From contig NZ_JACEFJ010000016.1 in NCBI RefSeq assembly GCF_015354735.1, positions 1-64,000 of the forward strand: DNA of 64,000 nt. The letters are read 5' to 3'. This document shows positions 8,697 through 16,190 of the stretch, in pieces; within the stretch, counting starts at the first letter, position 1, and every line of letters starts with the position of its first letter. The translations under genes and the position numbers were made by a program. The notes under the pieces are model-generated. The model made no database searches. It was not told where the DNA came from and saw only the letters and a program-made list of their open reading frames with translations. Source of the stretch: Pararhodonellum marinum (lineage in GTDB: Bacteria > Bacteroidota > Bacteroidia > Cytophagales > Cyclobacteriaceae).

Positions 8697-8698
8697 TT

Positions 8699-8836
8699 TT
8701 TTCATTCATTATTCATTATTCAAAATTCGACATTCATCATTCCAAACCCGTAAATCGTAACTCGTAAATCAAAATTCGACATTCATCATTCCAAACTCAT
8801 AATTCGTAAATCGTAACTCGTAATTAAAAATTCAAA
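8699..8836. repeat. R1 repeat cluster after R5 copy B
   Basis: Runs of ttcattattcattattcaaaattcg, cgtaaatcgtaactcgtaaatc and similar words. The order R5 then R1 is the same beside copies C and D. Confidence 0.7.
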
Positions 8837-8885
8837 ACTCTGAAAAGTCCGAGCTTTACAGGCTGGATAAAAAACAAATTTGACT

Positions 8886-9052
8886 TACCCCAGGCATTGC
8901 TTGGGGCTTTGCTGTAACAGGCCTTCAGCCTGTTTTTTACTGCTTTCAGCTTTGAGCTTCACACTTTGAGCTATTCTAACTGTTCTTTAGAAATCCCGTC
9001 ATTCTGTTTTTTCAATTTCAGCTTCCGGCTTTGGGCTTTTCTTGCATTCAGT
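8886..9052. repeat. Double-hairpin repeat followed by R3 words
   Basis: Hairpin 1 is ccccaggc-att-gcttgggg (8888-8906). Hairpin 2 is aacaggc-cttca-gcctgtt (8916-8934) followed by T residues. The phrase ggggctttgctgt-acaggccttcagcctg recurs inverted at 20574-20611. R3 words (ttcagctttgagcttc and relatives) fill 8938-9052. It could terminate transcription, but the repeat copy shows it is a mobile-type or repeat word. Confidence 0.65.
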
Positions 9053-9083
9053 TTTGAATCAGGAATCCCAAATAAATTTGGAC

Positions 9084-9113
9084 ATAAAAAAAGGGGTTAA
9101 ACAACCCCTTTCT
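9084..9113 (-). terminator. Terminator of the lasso operon
   Basis: Read on the minus strand, GGGGTT-GTTT-AACCCC is followed by seven T residues. It lies 18 nt after the stop of the lipoprotein gene and closes the transcription unit that starts near 13.1 kb. Confidence 0.85.
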
Positions 9114-9130
9114 CATAATTTTATAGCAAA

Positions 9131-9718
9131 TTAATAATCTATCTCAACTGTATTTTCTTCCGTAATTCCAAAATATTTAACCACTGCATCGTAATCAGAA
9201 AAATCCATTCTTCCGGGAACATTGATGAAATTATCAGTGGGAATGACCAAAACCCTATAAACTAAATCATCCCATAATACTGGCTCATTATCTATGTCAA
9301 ACCCTGTAGGATCCCCTATAGTTTCCAAGAAAAAAGTTACTCTTCTGCGGGAAGTTTCTGTTGTATAATTTATACTCGTCTCGGGCGTCGCAAAAGTAGA
9401 AATAGGAATAGGTCGCCAAACAGGACCAGAACTACTCTCATACCATTGCATGTACACCAGCGTCATTTCATCATTTCTTAACCTTCTTCCAAACTGTGGA
9501 ATGGCATCAAATTCATAAGGCTTTGAATAAATTATCGCAAAAGGATTATCATCCTGTTTTTCCAAAGTCACATTATTGAATTGCAATATGGTAATACCAT
9601 CATTTTCTTGAAGTACACTAAAGAGCACATCACTTTCCATGTCATCTTTCTCGGACATGCACCCAACCGAAAAAAGAACCAAAATAAATAGTAAAGAATA
9701 ATAAAAGTTCGGTTTCAT
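9131..9718 (-). CDS. Lipoprotein of unknown function, last gene of the lasso operon
   Basis: This 195-residue protein has a lipoprotein signal peptide (MKPNFYYSLLFILVLFSVGC, lipobox FSVGC, lipidated Cys at about 20). Acidic residues (SEKDDMESD) follow the Cys, as in many exported Bacteroidota lipoproteins. The mature part is beta-rich with no motif I recognise. ATG 9718 is preferred; an in-frame TTG at 9727 exists. It follows the lasso cyclase by 41 nt and precedes a terminator, so it is most likely co-transcribed. It could help export, capture or confer immunity to the lasso product, but nothing in the sequence proves that. Confidence 0.75.
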   Translation of the reverse strand: MKPNFYYSLLFILVLFSVGCMSEKDDMESDVLFSVLQENDGITILQFNNVTLEKQDDNPFAIIYSKPYEFDAIPQFGRRLRNDEMTLVYMQWYESSSGPVWRPIPISTFATPETSINYTTETSRRRVTFFLETIGDPTGFDIDNEPVLWDDLVYRVLVIPTDNFINVPGRMDFSDYDAVVKYFGITEENTVEIDY

Positions 9719-9759
9719 AATAATCAAATTAATTGTTTACGACACAATTTTAGATAAAA

Positions 9760-11577
9760 TTAATCAAAGAAAAAAGAAGAATTCTCTTTATTTTTTTTCA
9801 AAATTGTTAGAATATGATAATCTGTATTTCCTATATTCATATTTGAATTTAGATTAAAATTGATTTCTCTTTTCAATTTTTCAAAATCTATAAAATCAAG
9901 AAAATCGCAATTTTCAATATCCTTGAGTTCATTAATTAAAACTTCGTTTACCTTACTCTCCAATTCAATTAGTCCTGTTAACATGCCACTGTCTCTTTTG
10001 GAAAAAAACTGAAGTTGCTCAGGTTTAAAAAAATGGTTCAACATGTCCCTAACAAAACCTCTTCCCTTACAATCCTTTGAAACCAGAATGGCACTCGGAA
10101 CCGCAAACATGTATTCAACTATTCTTTTGTCTAAAAGAGGATACCTATACTCCAATCCGTGAAGTTGACCATTGATATACCAATCTTCCAGCCTTTCTGC
10201 AATATGGCCATTGTAGAGGTAAAACCGGTGCAAATCATTCCTCGTTTTCCACTTGTAAAGCTTATTTTTGGGTACAGCCCGATTGATTTTGGCTTTTTTG
10301 AAAAACTCATAATATTTGTCATGAATTAATTTTCTTGGAACACGAAACCCAGTGGAAGCCACTATAACATGATAATAAATCATCCAAATAAATCTGGGGA
10401 AATTTGAAATTGGATAACATTGCAACAATGATTTCCAGTTTCCGGAAAAAAATAAATCCGTAAAAACTGCTTTATTGTCTATGCTGATAAATTCATCCCC
10501 TCCCCAGCCACTTAAAATTACTTCTACTCCATTTTGATCAGCCTTTTGCCTAACTCCCTCCTCTAAAATGGTATTGGACATATTCCATGGGTTTTTCAAA
10601 AATTCAACGTAGTCATGGGGAGATAGCTCATTTCCCATAAGGTCAATATTTAAGATTCTAGCAGATTCTTTCATCCAATCAGCCTCAAACTGCCCCGAAT
10701 CTAAAAGTGATTGATCAATCCATGCAAAAGCTTTTGGTTTTGTACGTGGATAAAGCTTTTTTGTGATCGTAGCAATCAAGGCTGAATCTATGCCGCCACT
10801 GTAATGTACTCCAAATTCCGCGATGTGTTGAGACCTCACTTTGACTGCATTTTCCACTAAAGATCGAATTTCGAAAAAGTGTTGATCATAAGATTTGCCT
10901 TCAACCAAACTGATGGATTCAGGTTCCCAATACTTGATCAACCGGGATTTTTTGAAATCGTATTCCAAAAAATGACCCGGTAAGATACGGAAGACTTTTT
11001 TGGAGGGAAGTAAATGGTAATCTTTGGTGTAATGCTGATACTGCTGGACCAAATATTTCTTGAGCAAATTTTGGTTTATTCCAAGGATCTTGGATATGGA
11101 AACCCCGTCGTTTCCGAAAAGAAAACCCTCTGATAAAATCGCACAGCTTAAAGGTTTTGTTCCCAAATGGTCTCGAATCAGGAATAATCGATGTTTTTTT
11201 TTATCATAAATAAAAATAGCAAACTCCCCCAATAAATTACTTGCGAAATCAGTCCCTTCCCTTTTAAACAGTTCGAAAATCAATTGAGCCTCTGATTCTA
11301 ATTTATCCTCCAAAAAAGGCAATAATTCAGGTCGGTTATAAAGGTTACCCTGAAAAAAAACAAAGACACTTTCATGCGTACCTTGATAAAAAGATACATT
11401 TTCCTTCAATTTAATTTTATCCTTTTGTTTTGAAAGGGGTGATTGAAGTAATGCAATATGGCCACCTGAAAAACTTACATCTTGTATATCAAATCCACGG
11501 TCGAGGTATTTATTTTTTAATTTTAAAAATATTCCTGAATTAGATGGAATTTCTTCAGAAACAAATCCAATAAACAT
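9760..11577 (-). CDS. Lasso peptide macrolactam synthetase (asparagine-synthetase-like, C protein)
   Basis: This 605-residue protein has the two-domain layout of class B asparagine synthetase. The N-terminal glutaminase-like domain begins MFIGFVSEE and lacks the Cys2 nucleophile of AsnB, so it should not use glutamine; this is usual in lasso cyclases. The synthetase domain has the ATP pyrophosphatase motif SGGIDS at about 260-265 and GWGGDE near 355. Known lasso cyclases adenylate the side chain of the ring Asp/Glu and join it to the core N-terminus. The start is ATG 11577; an in-frame TTG at 11580 adds one residue. It begins 14 nt after the stop of the precursor gene and lies near a B2 peptidase. 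Asn synthetase-like proteins also occur in other clusters, but the precursor and B2 make this assignment firm. Confidence 0.9.
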   Translation of the reverse strand: MFIGFVSEEIPSNSGIFLKLKNKYLDRGFDIQDVSFSGGHIALLQSPLSKQKDKIKLKENVSFYQGTHESVFVFFQGNLYNRPELLPFLEDKLESEAQLIFELFKREGTDFASNLLGEFAIFIYDKKKHRLFLIRDHLGTKPLSCAILSEGFLFGNDGVSISKILGINQNLLKKYLVQQYQHYTKDYHLLPSKKVFRILPGHFLEYDFKKSRLIKYWEPESISLVEGKSYDQHFFEIRSLVENAVKVRSQHIAEFGVHYSGGIDSALIATITKKLYPRTKPKAFAWIDQSLLDSGQFEADWMKESARILNIDLMGNELSPHDYVEFLKNPWNMSNTILEEGVRQKADQNGVEVILSGWGGDEFISIDNKAVFTDLFFSGNWKSLLQCYPISNFPRFIWMIYYHVIVASTGFRVPRKLIHDKYYEFFKKAKINRAVPKNKLYKWKTRNDLHRFYLYNGHIAERLEDWYINGQLHGLEYRYPLLDKRIVEYMFAVPSAILVSKDCKGRGFVRDMLNHFFKPEQLQFFSKRDSGMLTGLIELESKVNEVLINELKDIENCDFLDFIDFEKLKREINFNLNSNMNIGNTDYHILTILKKNKENSSFFFD

Positions 11578-11591
11578 CAATCAAACTATAT

Positions 11592-11741
11592 TTAGGAAAA
11601 AAATCTTGATCCAGGTGCACCCTCGTTGGAATTTATATTTTTAGCAGGAGGGGGCCCTTCCATGGGATCCATAGGTACAAAGCCTTTAGTTTCCTTTTTT
11701 ATGTCCAAAATTGTCACTTTTGGTTTATCCCAATGTTTCAT
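11592..11741 (-). CDS. Lasso peptide precursor (A peptide), 49 residues
   Basis: A short ORF sits between the B2 and C genes. The leader, residues 1-19, begins MKHWDKPKVTILD and ends KETK. W4-x-x-P7-x-V9 matches the YxxPxL signal read by lasso RRE domains, and Thr18 is at -2, as B2 peptidases require. The core would start at Gly20 and reads GFVPMDPME for its first nine residues, so Glu9 can close a nine-residue ring with Gly1. A Pro-rich stretch (GPPPAK) follows, and the 30-residue core ends GSRFFS with a C-terminal Ser. The ATG at 11741 lacks a Shine-Dalgarno sequence but has a -7 box upstream. The translation was read directly from the minus strand. The core is longer than most characterised lasso peptides. 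Confidence 0.85.
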   Translation of the reverse strand: MKHWDKPKVTILDIKKETKGFVPMDPMEGPPPAKNINSNEGAPGSRFFS

Positions 11742-11763
11742 GTCAAATAGAATTAATTTTTTA

Positions 11764-11771
11764 CAAAGATA
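11764..11771 (-). promoter_or_regulatory. -7 box directly upstream of the lasso precursor
   Basis: TATCTTTG on the minus strand is an exact TAnnTTTG match, 22 nt before the precursor ATG. The -33 position is AT-rich without a clear TTTG. It would let the precursor, cyclase and lipoprotein be made in excess of the upstream B2 and methyltransferase. Confidence 0.45.
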
Positions 11772-11848
11772 TACATTTAATTAATATAAAAATTATAGTA
11801 CTCCATTTTTAGATAAATTTTAAGCTAAGTTTATATCATAATAAAACA

Positions 11849-12262
11849 TCAATAAACAAATAAAATTATAAAATCTCCTTCTTTTTTTACAATTTCTCCC
11901 TCATTTACTTCAAGCCAGGCATGTGCCAAAAATTCTCCTTTCTTATCTTTTCCAGCTCCGATATACAACTTTGAAGGGATTTTTTTTCCATTCAAAATCC
12001 ACCTTACTGCCAACGAGGAAACTATACAAGAATTGGACCAAAAGGCAAACTTATTGGCACGGTAAATAGATTTTGATAGCTTTATCAGATACCCTTTATC
12101 CAAAGGATCAGTACTTCCTTCAATCTTTTTTGTTCTCTTCACCAAGAATTTTAAGGAAAACAGAATAAGCATTAACTTTGTTAAAAATAAGTACACTAAA
12201 GTTTTTAAAAACAACGCTATTTCTCCATTTTCCCATTTCCATATCTTATTGAACTGCTTCAT
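11849..12262 (-). CDS. Lasso peptide leader peptidase, B2 protein (transglutaminase-like)
   Basis: This 137-residue protein is of the lasso B2 type (PF13471, Transglut_core3): a cysteine protease that removes the leader after the Thr-x pair. The N-terminal ~45 residues are a hydrophobic helical segment typical of B2. The catalytic core has Cys79 in SNSCIVSSLAVRWIL and His114 in EFLAHAWLEV, with the family's L-x-IG stretch (KLYIGAGKD) between them. The start is ATG 12262 because AAGGA lies just upstream and it leaves a 17-nt overlap with the methyltransferase; an earlier in-frame ATG (12310) would overlap by 65 nt. No RRE (B1) domain is fused to it. It lies 107 nt upstream of the precursor. 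Confidence 0.9.
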   Translation of the reverse strand: MKQFNKIWKWENGEIALFLKTLVYLFLTKLMLILFSLKFLVKRTKKIEGSTDPLDKGYLIKLSKSIYRANKFAFWSNSCIVSSLAVRWILNGKKIPSKLYIGAGKDKKGEFLAHAWLEVNEGEIVKKEGDFIILFVY

Positions 12263-13067
12263 TTTTCCTTGAAGGTTTGTAGGCAACTGCATGTCCATAT
12301 TCTTCTTCACTATATTTCACTACTTTCAAACCGGAAAGTTGCAATTCCAATTCTATTTCCTCCTGCTTATAAAAATGGCAAAATTCCGGCATCAATGCAT
12401 CACCCAACTCTACCTTGTTATTCCCACTTAGCCTAGAAAAAAAATTTCCAATTTTATGGATCCGATTTAAATTTAAGTAACGATGACTCCATGGCCAAAA
12501 GGAAATCATCAGAAATCCTTCAGGATTCAGCAATTCGTAAGCCTGCTTCAGGTGGGTAATTCGAAGATCCCTTCCTTTTATATGGGTATAAGCCCCCCAT
12601 CCAATGATGATTCCATCAAATGTAAGGGTAGTATTTGGAAAAGCATCTCTTTTTACGTCTCCAATTGTAAGGGGCATCCCCTCCCTTAGAAAAAAATCAT
12701 TGCCAAATTGCCTCAGCTCTTCATTATATTCGTAAGGATGAACCTCATAGCCTAACTTGAAAAGATTATAGGCTTCTCTTCCCCCTCCCACGGCTATTAT
12801 CAAAATCCTGCTCCCTTTGGAAAAATATTCTTGAATGGCTTCCCGTTCCCAATTAAACAGAGGGGCCTTGTTGTGTTTATCCGATCGGTAGTGCTTTCTT
12901 TTGGTATAAATTTTTACATCGATTTCATGCAAGTCCTTAAGATCTAAAATTCCAAGGAAAAAACCAATGACCAAAGTTTGAAAAAAATAGATTGGCTTGT
13001 TTAGATAATGTATGGCCTTATATATGTATTTGAAAACCGAATTAAAAAATATAAATAAAGTAACCAT
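12246..13067 (-). CDS. Class I SAM-dependent methyltransferase, first gene of the lasso operon
   Basis: This 273-residue protein has SAM-binding motif I (ILIIAVGGGREAY, residues 88-100), an acidic residue after the second strand (VHPYEYN) and a later GFLMISFWPWSHRYL strand. The first ~45 residues are hydrophobic and may associate with the membrane. Its 3' end overlaps the B2 start by 17 nt, so the two are translationally coupled. That makes a tailoring role on the lasso peptide (for example methylation of a side chain or the C-terminus) plausible. It does not look like the O-methyltransferases I know from lasso tailoring, so the target is open. A promoter lies 54-85 nt upstream. Confidence 0.75.
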   Translation of the reverse strand: MVTLFIFFNSVFKYIYKAIHYLNKPIYFFQTLVIGFFLGILDLKDLHEIDVKIYTKRKHYRSDKHNKAPLFNWEREAIQEYFSKGSRILIIAVGGGREAYNLFKLGYEVHPYEYNEELRQFGNDFFLREGMPLTIGDVKRDAFPNTTLTFDGIIIGWGAYTHIKGRDLRITHLKQAYELLNPEGFLMISFWPWSHRYLNLNRIHKIGNFFSRLSGNNKVELGDALMPEFCHFYKQEEIELELQLSGLKVVKYSEEEYGHAVAYKPSRKNEAVQ

Positions 13068-13120
13068 AAGGAGATTAAATTTCAGAAAACCCGATTATAC
13101 GGTTGATATTAAATTTTTTA

Positions 13121-13152
13121 CAAATTTAGTGAAATTTAAAGGTAAGATACAA
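13121..13152 (-). promoter_or_regulatory. Promoter of the lasso operon
   Basis: On the minus strand, TAAATTTG (13128 to 13121) is preceded by TTG (13152-13150) with a 21-nt spacer, a good Bacteroidota match. Transcription would start near 13116, about 50 nt before the methyltransferase ATG. The rest of 13068-13340 is AT-rich, with the phrase tcaaattacctga twice (13159 and 13318). Confidence 0.55.
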
Positions 13153-13340
13153 TGAAGGTTCAAATTACCTGACTATTCAGTTTGTTTAAAAAAATATGCA
13201 CCCTGCTTAGGTCTATAAATTTTATTAAAATCTGATATTAAGGCAATAATTTTACGTCTTATAATACCTGATAATAAGTAGATAAGGTAAGAAAAGGAGT
13301 TACCGTAAAATGAAATATCAAATTACCTGATCATTGGACC

Positions 13341-14243
13341 CTATTTATTTTTCATCAAATGTAAAAACAACTTGAACCTGTATTTAATGGGAATAGGTAA
13401 CCCATTCAATTTTGATCTGTAAAAACTCCTTTCTGAAAAGTCATATTCTATCATTTCCTTCTTGAACTTTTCAATTAGTTTAACTATTCTGTGGTAATAA
13501 ATATTGCATTTTGGGAAATGATCAATATGTTTTAAAATGGCATCGAAAAACAATCTGAATGCATTTGATTTCTCAAAATTATCTAAACTGGACCAGTTTC
13601 CATTTTTATGGATGCGATAGGTTGCCCATACTTCGTCCACATAATGCATTTTACCTTTTTCATTCAATAAAAAATATATTCCTAAATCGAGAAATGGTAA
13701 AGAAAAAATCCAATCTGGCAATTTCGACCCCAGAATATTTCTATGAACAATGGAAGGGGCATAAAATGGATTTTGATTCCCAATCAATAGATCTGTAGAA
13801 ACTTCTCCCTGAAGTCCGAGTTCATTGATGTGGTCCAAAAAAGTTTTTTTTATGAGGTCCAATCTTTTTACGCTATGGCTGCTTAAAACAAAATCCGGAT
13901 TCTGATCCAAAAAATCTACCTGGGTTTGAAGTTTTTGAGGATCTGTCCAATAGTCATCTCCATCCAACCAAGCCAGGTATTCACCCTGACACAGGGCATA
14001 GGTAGCTTCAAACATTTTGGCCATGCCAAGGTTTTTTTCGGGTAAAAACAATCGGATTTTTTCCGGGTAATTTTGCTTGTACCGAAGGACGATGGCCCTG
14101 GTCTGATCGGTGGAGCAGTCTTCACCGATGACGATTTCAAAATCAAAATCAGTTTGCTGCATCAACACACTGTCCAAGGCCTGGGCAATAAATGCTTCAT
14201 GGTTGTAGGTGGTGATCCAAACACTGAGTTTAATTCTTTCCAA
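13341..14243 (-). CDS. GT2 family glycosyltransferase
   Basis: This 300-residue inverting GT-A enzyme should transfer a sugar from a nucleotide donor to the growing lipid-linked glycan on the cytoplasmic face. It opens with LSVWITTYNHE (residues 6-16), then VIGEDCSTDQT near 40 and the DXD-type metal site DGDDYWTDP near 94. The start is a TTG at 14243, three bases after the stop of the upstream methyltransferase; no ATG is available before the conserved N-terminus. It closely resembles the GT2 at 51382-52413 around the DDYWTDP motif. Donor and linkage cannot be told from sequence. Confidence 0.85.
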   Translation of the reverse strand: MERIKLSVWITTYNHEAFIAQALDSVLMQQTDFDFEIVIGEDCSTDQTRAIVLRYKQNYPEKIRLFLPEKNLGMAKMFEATYALCQGEYLAWLDGDDYWTDPQKLQTQVDFLDQNPDFVLSSHSVKRLDLIKKTFLDHINELGLQGEVSTDLLIGNQNPFYAPSIVHRNILGSKLPDWIFSLPFLDLGIYFLLNEKGKMHYVDEVWATYRIHKNGNWSSLDNFEKSNAFRLFFDAILKHIDHFPKCNIYYHRIVKLIEKFKKEMIEYDFSERSFYRSKLNGLPIPIKYRFKLFLHLMKNK

Positions 14244-14246
14244 CGG

Positions 14247-14948
14247 TTATTTTGATTTAGTGCCAAAATACATCCCACGTCCAAAAAGGCCTTTTTGATC
14301 ATAATGCGCTTCAATACCCGCCTTTTGAAATGCATCTCTATATTCCTGATCCGACCAAAGGCCCATTTGGTGAATTTCCTGAAAATTCTCTATTCCGTCC
14401 TTTGTGCCCACCTGATAATGGATGTCGAATAAGGAGGTGTCTCCTTCCCTTTCCTGAACATACATCCATGCTATTTTAAGGTCAGGTTGGTCTGCATAAT
14501 TGGCTACCAGATGCTTTTCCCAATATTGATCAGGATACAGCCATGGCTCAATCAACAAAAAACCGCCGGATACCAGATGGTTCACCATATTTTGAATGGC
14601 TTTGCTTAGGTTTTCTTTGGTTTGCACATATCCAATCGAACTGAAAAGGCAGACCACTGCATCATATTGCTGATCCAACTGAAATTGGCACATATCCCCA
14701 TGGTAAAAAGTCAGATCAGGACAGCGCTTCCGGGCCACTTCCAATAAACCTAGATCCAAATCCAGCCCTTCGGCCTGCAAATGACGGGAAAGAAAGCTCA
14801 AATGCTTCCCTGTCCCACAACCCACATCCAATAAAGTTTTTGCCTCCGGCCGGTATTGCTTGATCAACGTAACCAATTTCTCGCTGGCCTCTTCATAATC
14901 TTTGAAGTGGTATAAGGCATCATAAAAAGTAGCAGTTTTTTTAAACAT
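14247..14948 (-). CDS. SAM-dependent methyltransferase, sugar N-methyltransferase-like
   Basis: This 233-residue class I methyltransferase has motif I LLDVGCGTGKHLSFL (about 39-53), post-I acidic loop GLDLDLG and motif II YDAVVCLFSSIGYV (about 94-107). The FSSIGYV stretch and the long C-terminal beta insertion resemble N,N-dimethyltransferases acting on dTDP-3-amino sugars (DesVI/TylM1 type). It is followed by a GT2 with only three bases between them. It may therefore methylate the amino group of the sugar that the neighbouring transferase uses. The DegT aminotransferases in the window could supply such amino sugars. Substrate is inferred. Confidence 0.75.
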   Translation of the reverse strand: MFKKTATFYDALYHFKDYEEASEKLVTLIKQYRPEAKTLLDVGCGTGKHLSFLSRHLQAEGLDLDLGLLEVARKRCPDLTFYHGDMCQFQLDQQYDAVVCLFSSIGYVQTKENLSKAIQNMVNHLVSGGFLLIEPWLYPDQYWEKHLVANYADQPDLKIAWMYVQEREGDTSLFDIHYQVGTKDGIENFQEIHQMGLWSDQEYRDAFQKAGIEAHYDQKGLFGRGMYFGTKSK

Positions 14949-15025
14949 GGTAAATTGATTTGCTGGGAATACTTTTGCGTTTGTTACAGATTTTCATTTT
15001 TTACCCCTTTGTTTGGTTTCCAAAG

Positions 15026-15131
15026 GTTTAGCACATAGGCACATAGGACACATAGTTTTTTGATTCATTCATGTAAGGAGACCAAGCCTTCCTAAGCAGA
15101 AAACCACTATGTCAACTATGTTTCTATGTGA
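15026..15131. repeat. CACATAG direct and inverted repeat
   Basis: CACATAG occurs three times in direct order (15032, 15040, 15049), and the inverse (CTATGTG/CTATGTC/CTATGTT) three times between 15107 and 15130. The arms could fold into a long hairpin. It lies between a methyltransferase start and a convergently oriented acyltransferase stop, in a 228-bp gap with nothing else recognisable. Confidence 0.55.
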
Positions 15132-15176
15132 TTAATCAAAGCAGGGAAAACCAATACCAAAAACTAAGATCCGAAA

Positions 15177-16169
15177 CTAAGCATTTAACCAATAAGGGGG
15201 AAAGAATCCATTTTTTTTATCTGGATCCAAGCCTTTTTCCAAACATAAACTTCTGTAAATACCTTCATTATAAACTTGCTTTAACGAACATAGGGGGTGC
15301 TTTGTCGCTCCAAAGCGTCTTTTGAAGTCCGCCAGAGCGTCCCCTTCCCTGATCCCTCCACCCAAATTAAGGTAAGGAATATTTTGGGATTTTAGCTTTT
15401 TGATCGCTTCCCAGATGAGTGGGACACCCATGTCCTTTCCTTTAGACAATGAGACATTGGTTAAATATTCTCCGCAAAAAGGGGTAATGGCAAAGAGGGA
15501 AGCTGCTATTATTTTATCGGCTTCCATTATGCCAAATGTGAATACGTTCTCCACTCCCATCAGAAGATCCATGGTTTTCGCTGACCAGAAATTGACTTTA
15601 CCAGCCTTTTTCTCTTTCATAAACGGATGAAGATGATCAAGGAAAAAAGGCAAAGTCAACTTTTTATCTTGTGTAATGGTAATTTCCAATTTATCGAATT
15701 TTTTTATTTGCCTTTTTCTGTTTTCAGAAAATCCTTGGTAAATGTCTTGGATGGATGGCTTTAAATCCAGTAGAAATAAGGTATTGTAACAATGTATTTC
15801 TTTAGGGTTCATTTCAATTGGATTTGAAAACAAAGGATTTAACCCAATAAAACCACAAATATACCCCCTCTCCTTAACAAAACTGCTCCAAACCTTTTCA
15901 AGATCCAATGTGTGAAGATCCCCGGCAAATCCGGAAAATCCATAAGGGGTCAAAATATCTGTATATCCCCTGTACACCCGTTCAGTAATGGGACAGATTA
16001 TTTTTTGATTTCCCTTTTGGGCCACAAATAAAAAAGTAGGATAGCCCGTAGTCAAATGCATGGCCTGACAGTTTTCCCAGGTATGCCCAAAAGCATGCGG
16101 AATTCCCTCAAGGGCACTTTTCCACTCCGCAGGTTCAGACAAAGGGATTAATTTTCGGGTCATCGTCAT
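15177..16169 (-). CDS. FemAB/GNAT-like acyltransferase
   Basis: A protein of about 330 residues with the FemAB-type double GNAT fold. Landmarks are FGHTWENCQAMHLTTGYPTFLFVA near the N-terminus, SENRKRQIKKFDK in the middle (typical of FemAB-like proteins) and a C-terminal LNLGGGIREGDALADFKRRFGA. Such proteins transfer an amino acid or acyl group to sugars or peptidoglycan-like acceptors. I chose ATG 16169; a GTG at 16190 would sit directly at the stop of the upstream gene and add seven residues. It is tightly linked to WbqC and the ABC exporter, so it probably decorates the exported polysaccharide. Confidence 0.75.
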   Translation of the reverse strand: MTMTRKLIPLSEPAEWKSALEGIPHAFGHTWENCQAMHLTTGYPTFLFVAQKGNQKIICPITERVYRGYTDILTPYGFSGFAGDLHTLDLEKVWSSFVKERGYICGFIGLNPLFSNPIEMNPKEIHCYNTLFLLDLKPSIQDIYQGFSENRKRQIKKFDKLEITITQDKKLTLPFFLDHLHPFMKEKKAGKVNFWSAKTMDLLMGVENVFTFGIMEADKIIAASLFAITPFCGEYLTNVSLSKGKDMGVPLIWEAIKKLKSQNIPYLNLGGGIREGDALADFKRRFGATKHPLCSLKQVYNEGIYRSLCLEKGLDPDKKNGFFPPYWLNA

Positions 16170-16190
16170 GGAAAACTTTTCAGGGACCAC

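Noticed and set aside
9760-11577. Housekeeping asparagine synthetase
   Set aside because: It lacks the catalytic Cys2 of AsnB and is flanked by a lasso-type precursor and B2 peptidase.
12263-12310. Earlier B2 start at 12310
   Set aside because: It would overlap the methyltransferase by 65 nt; ATG 12262 has AAGGA upstream and gives the normal B2 length.
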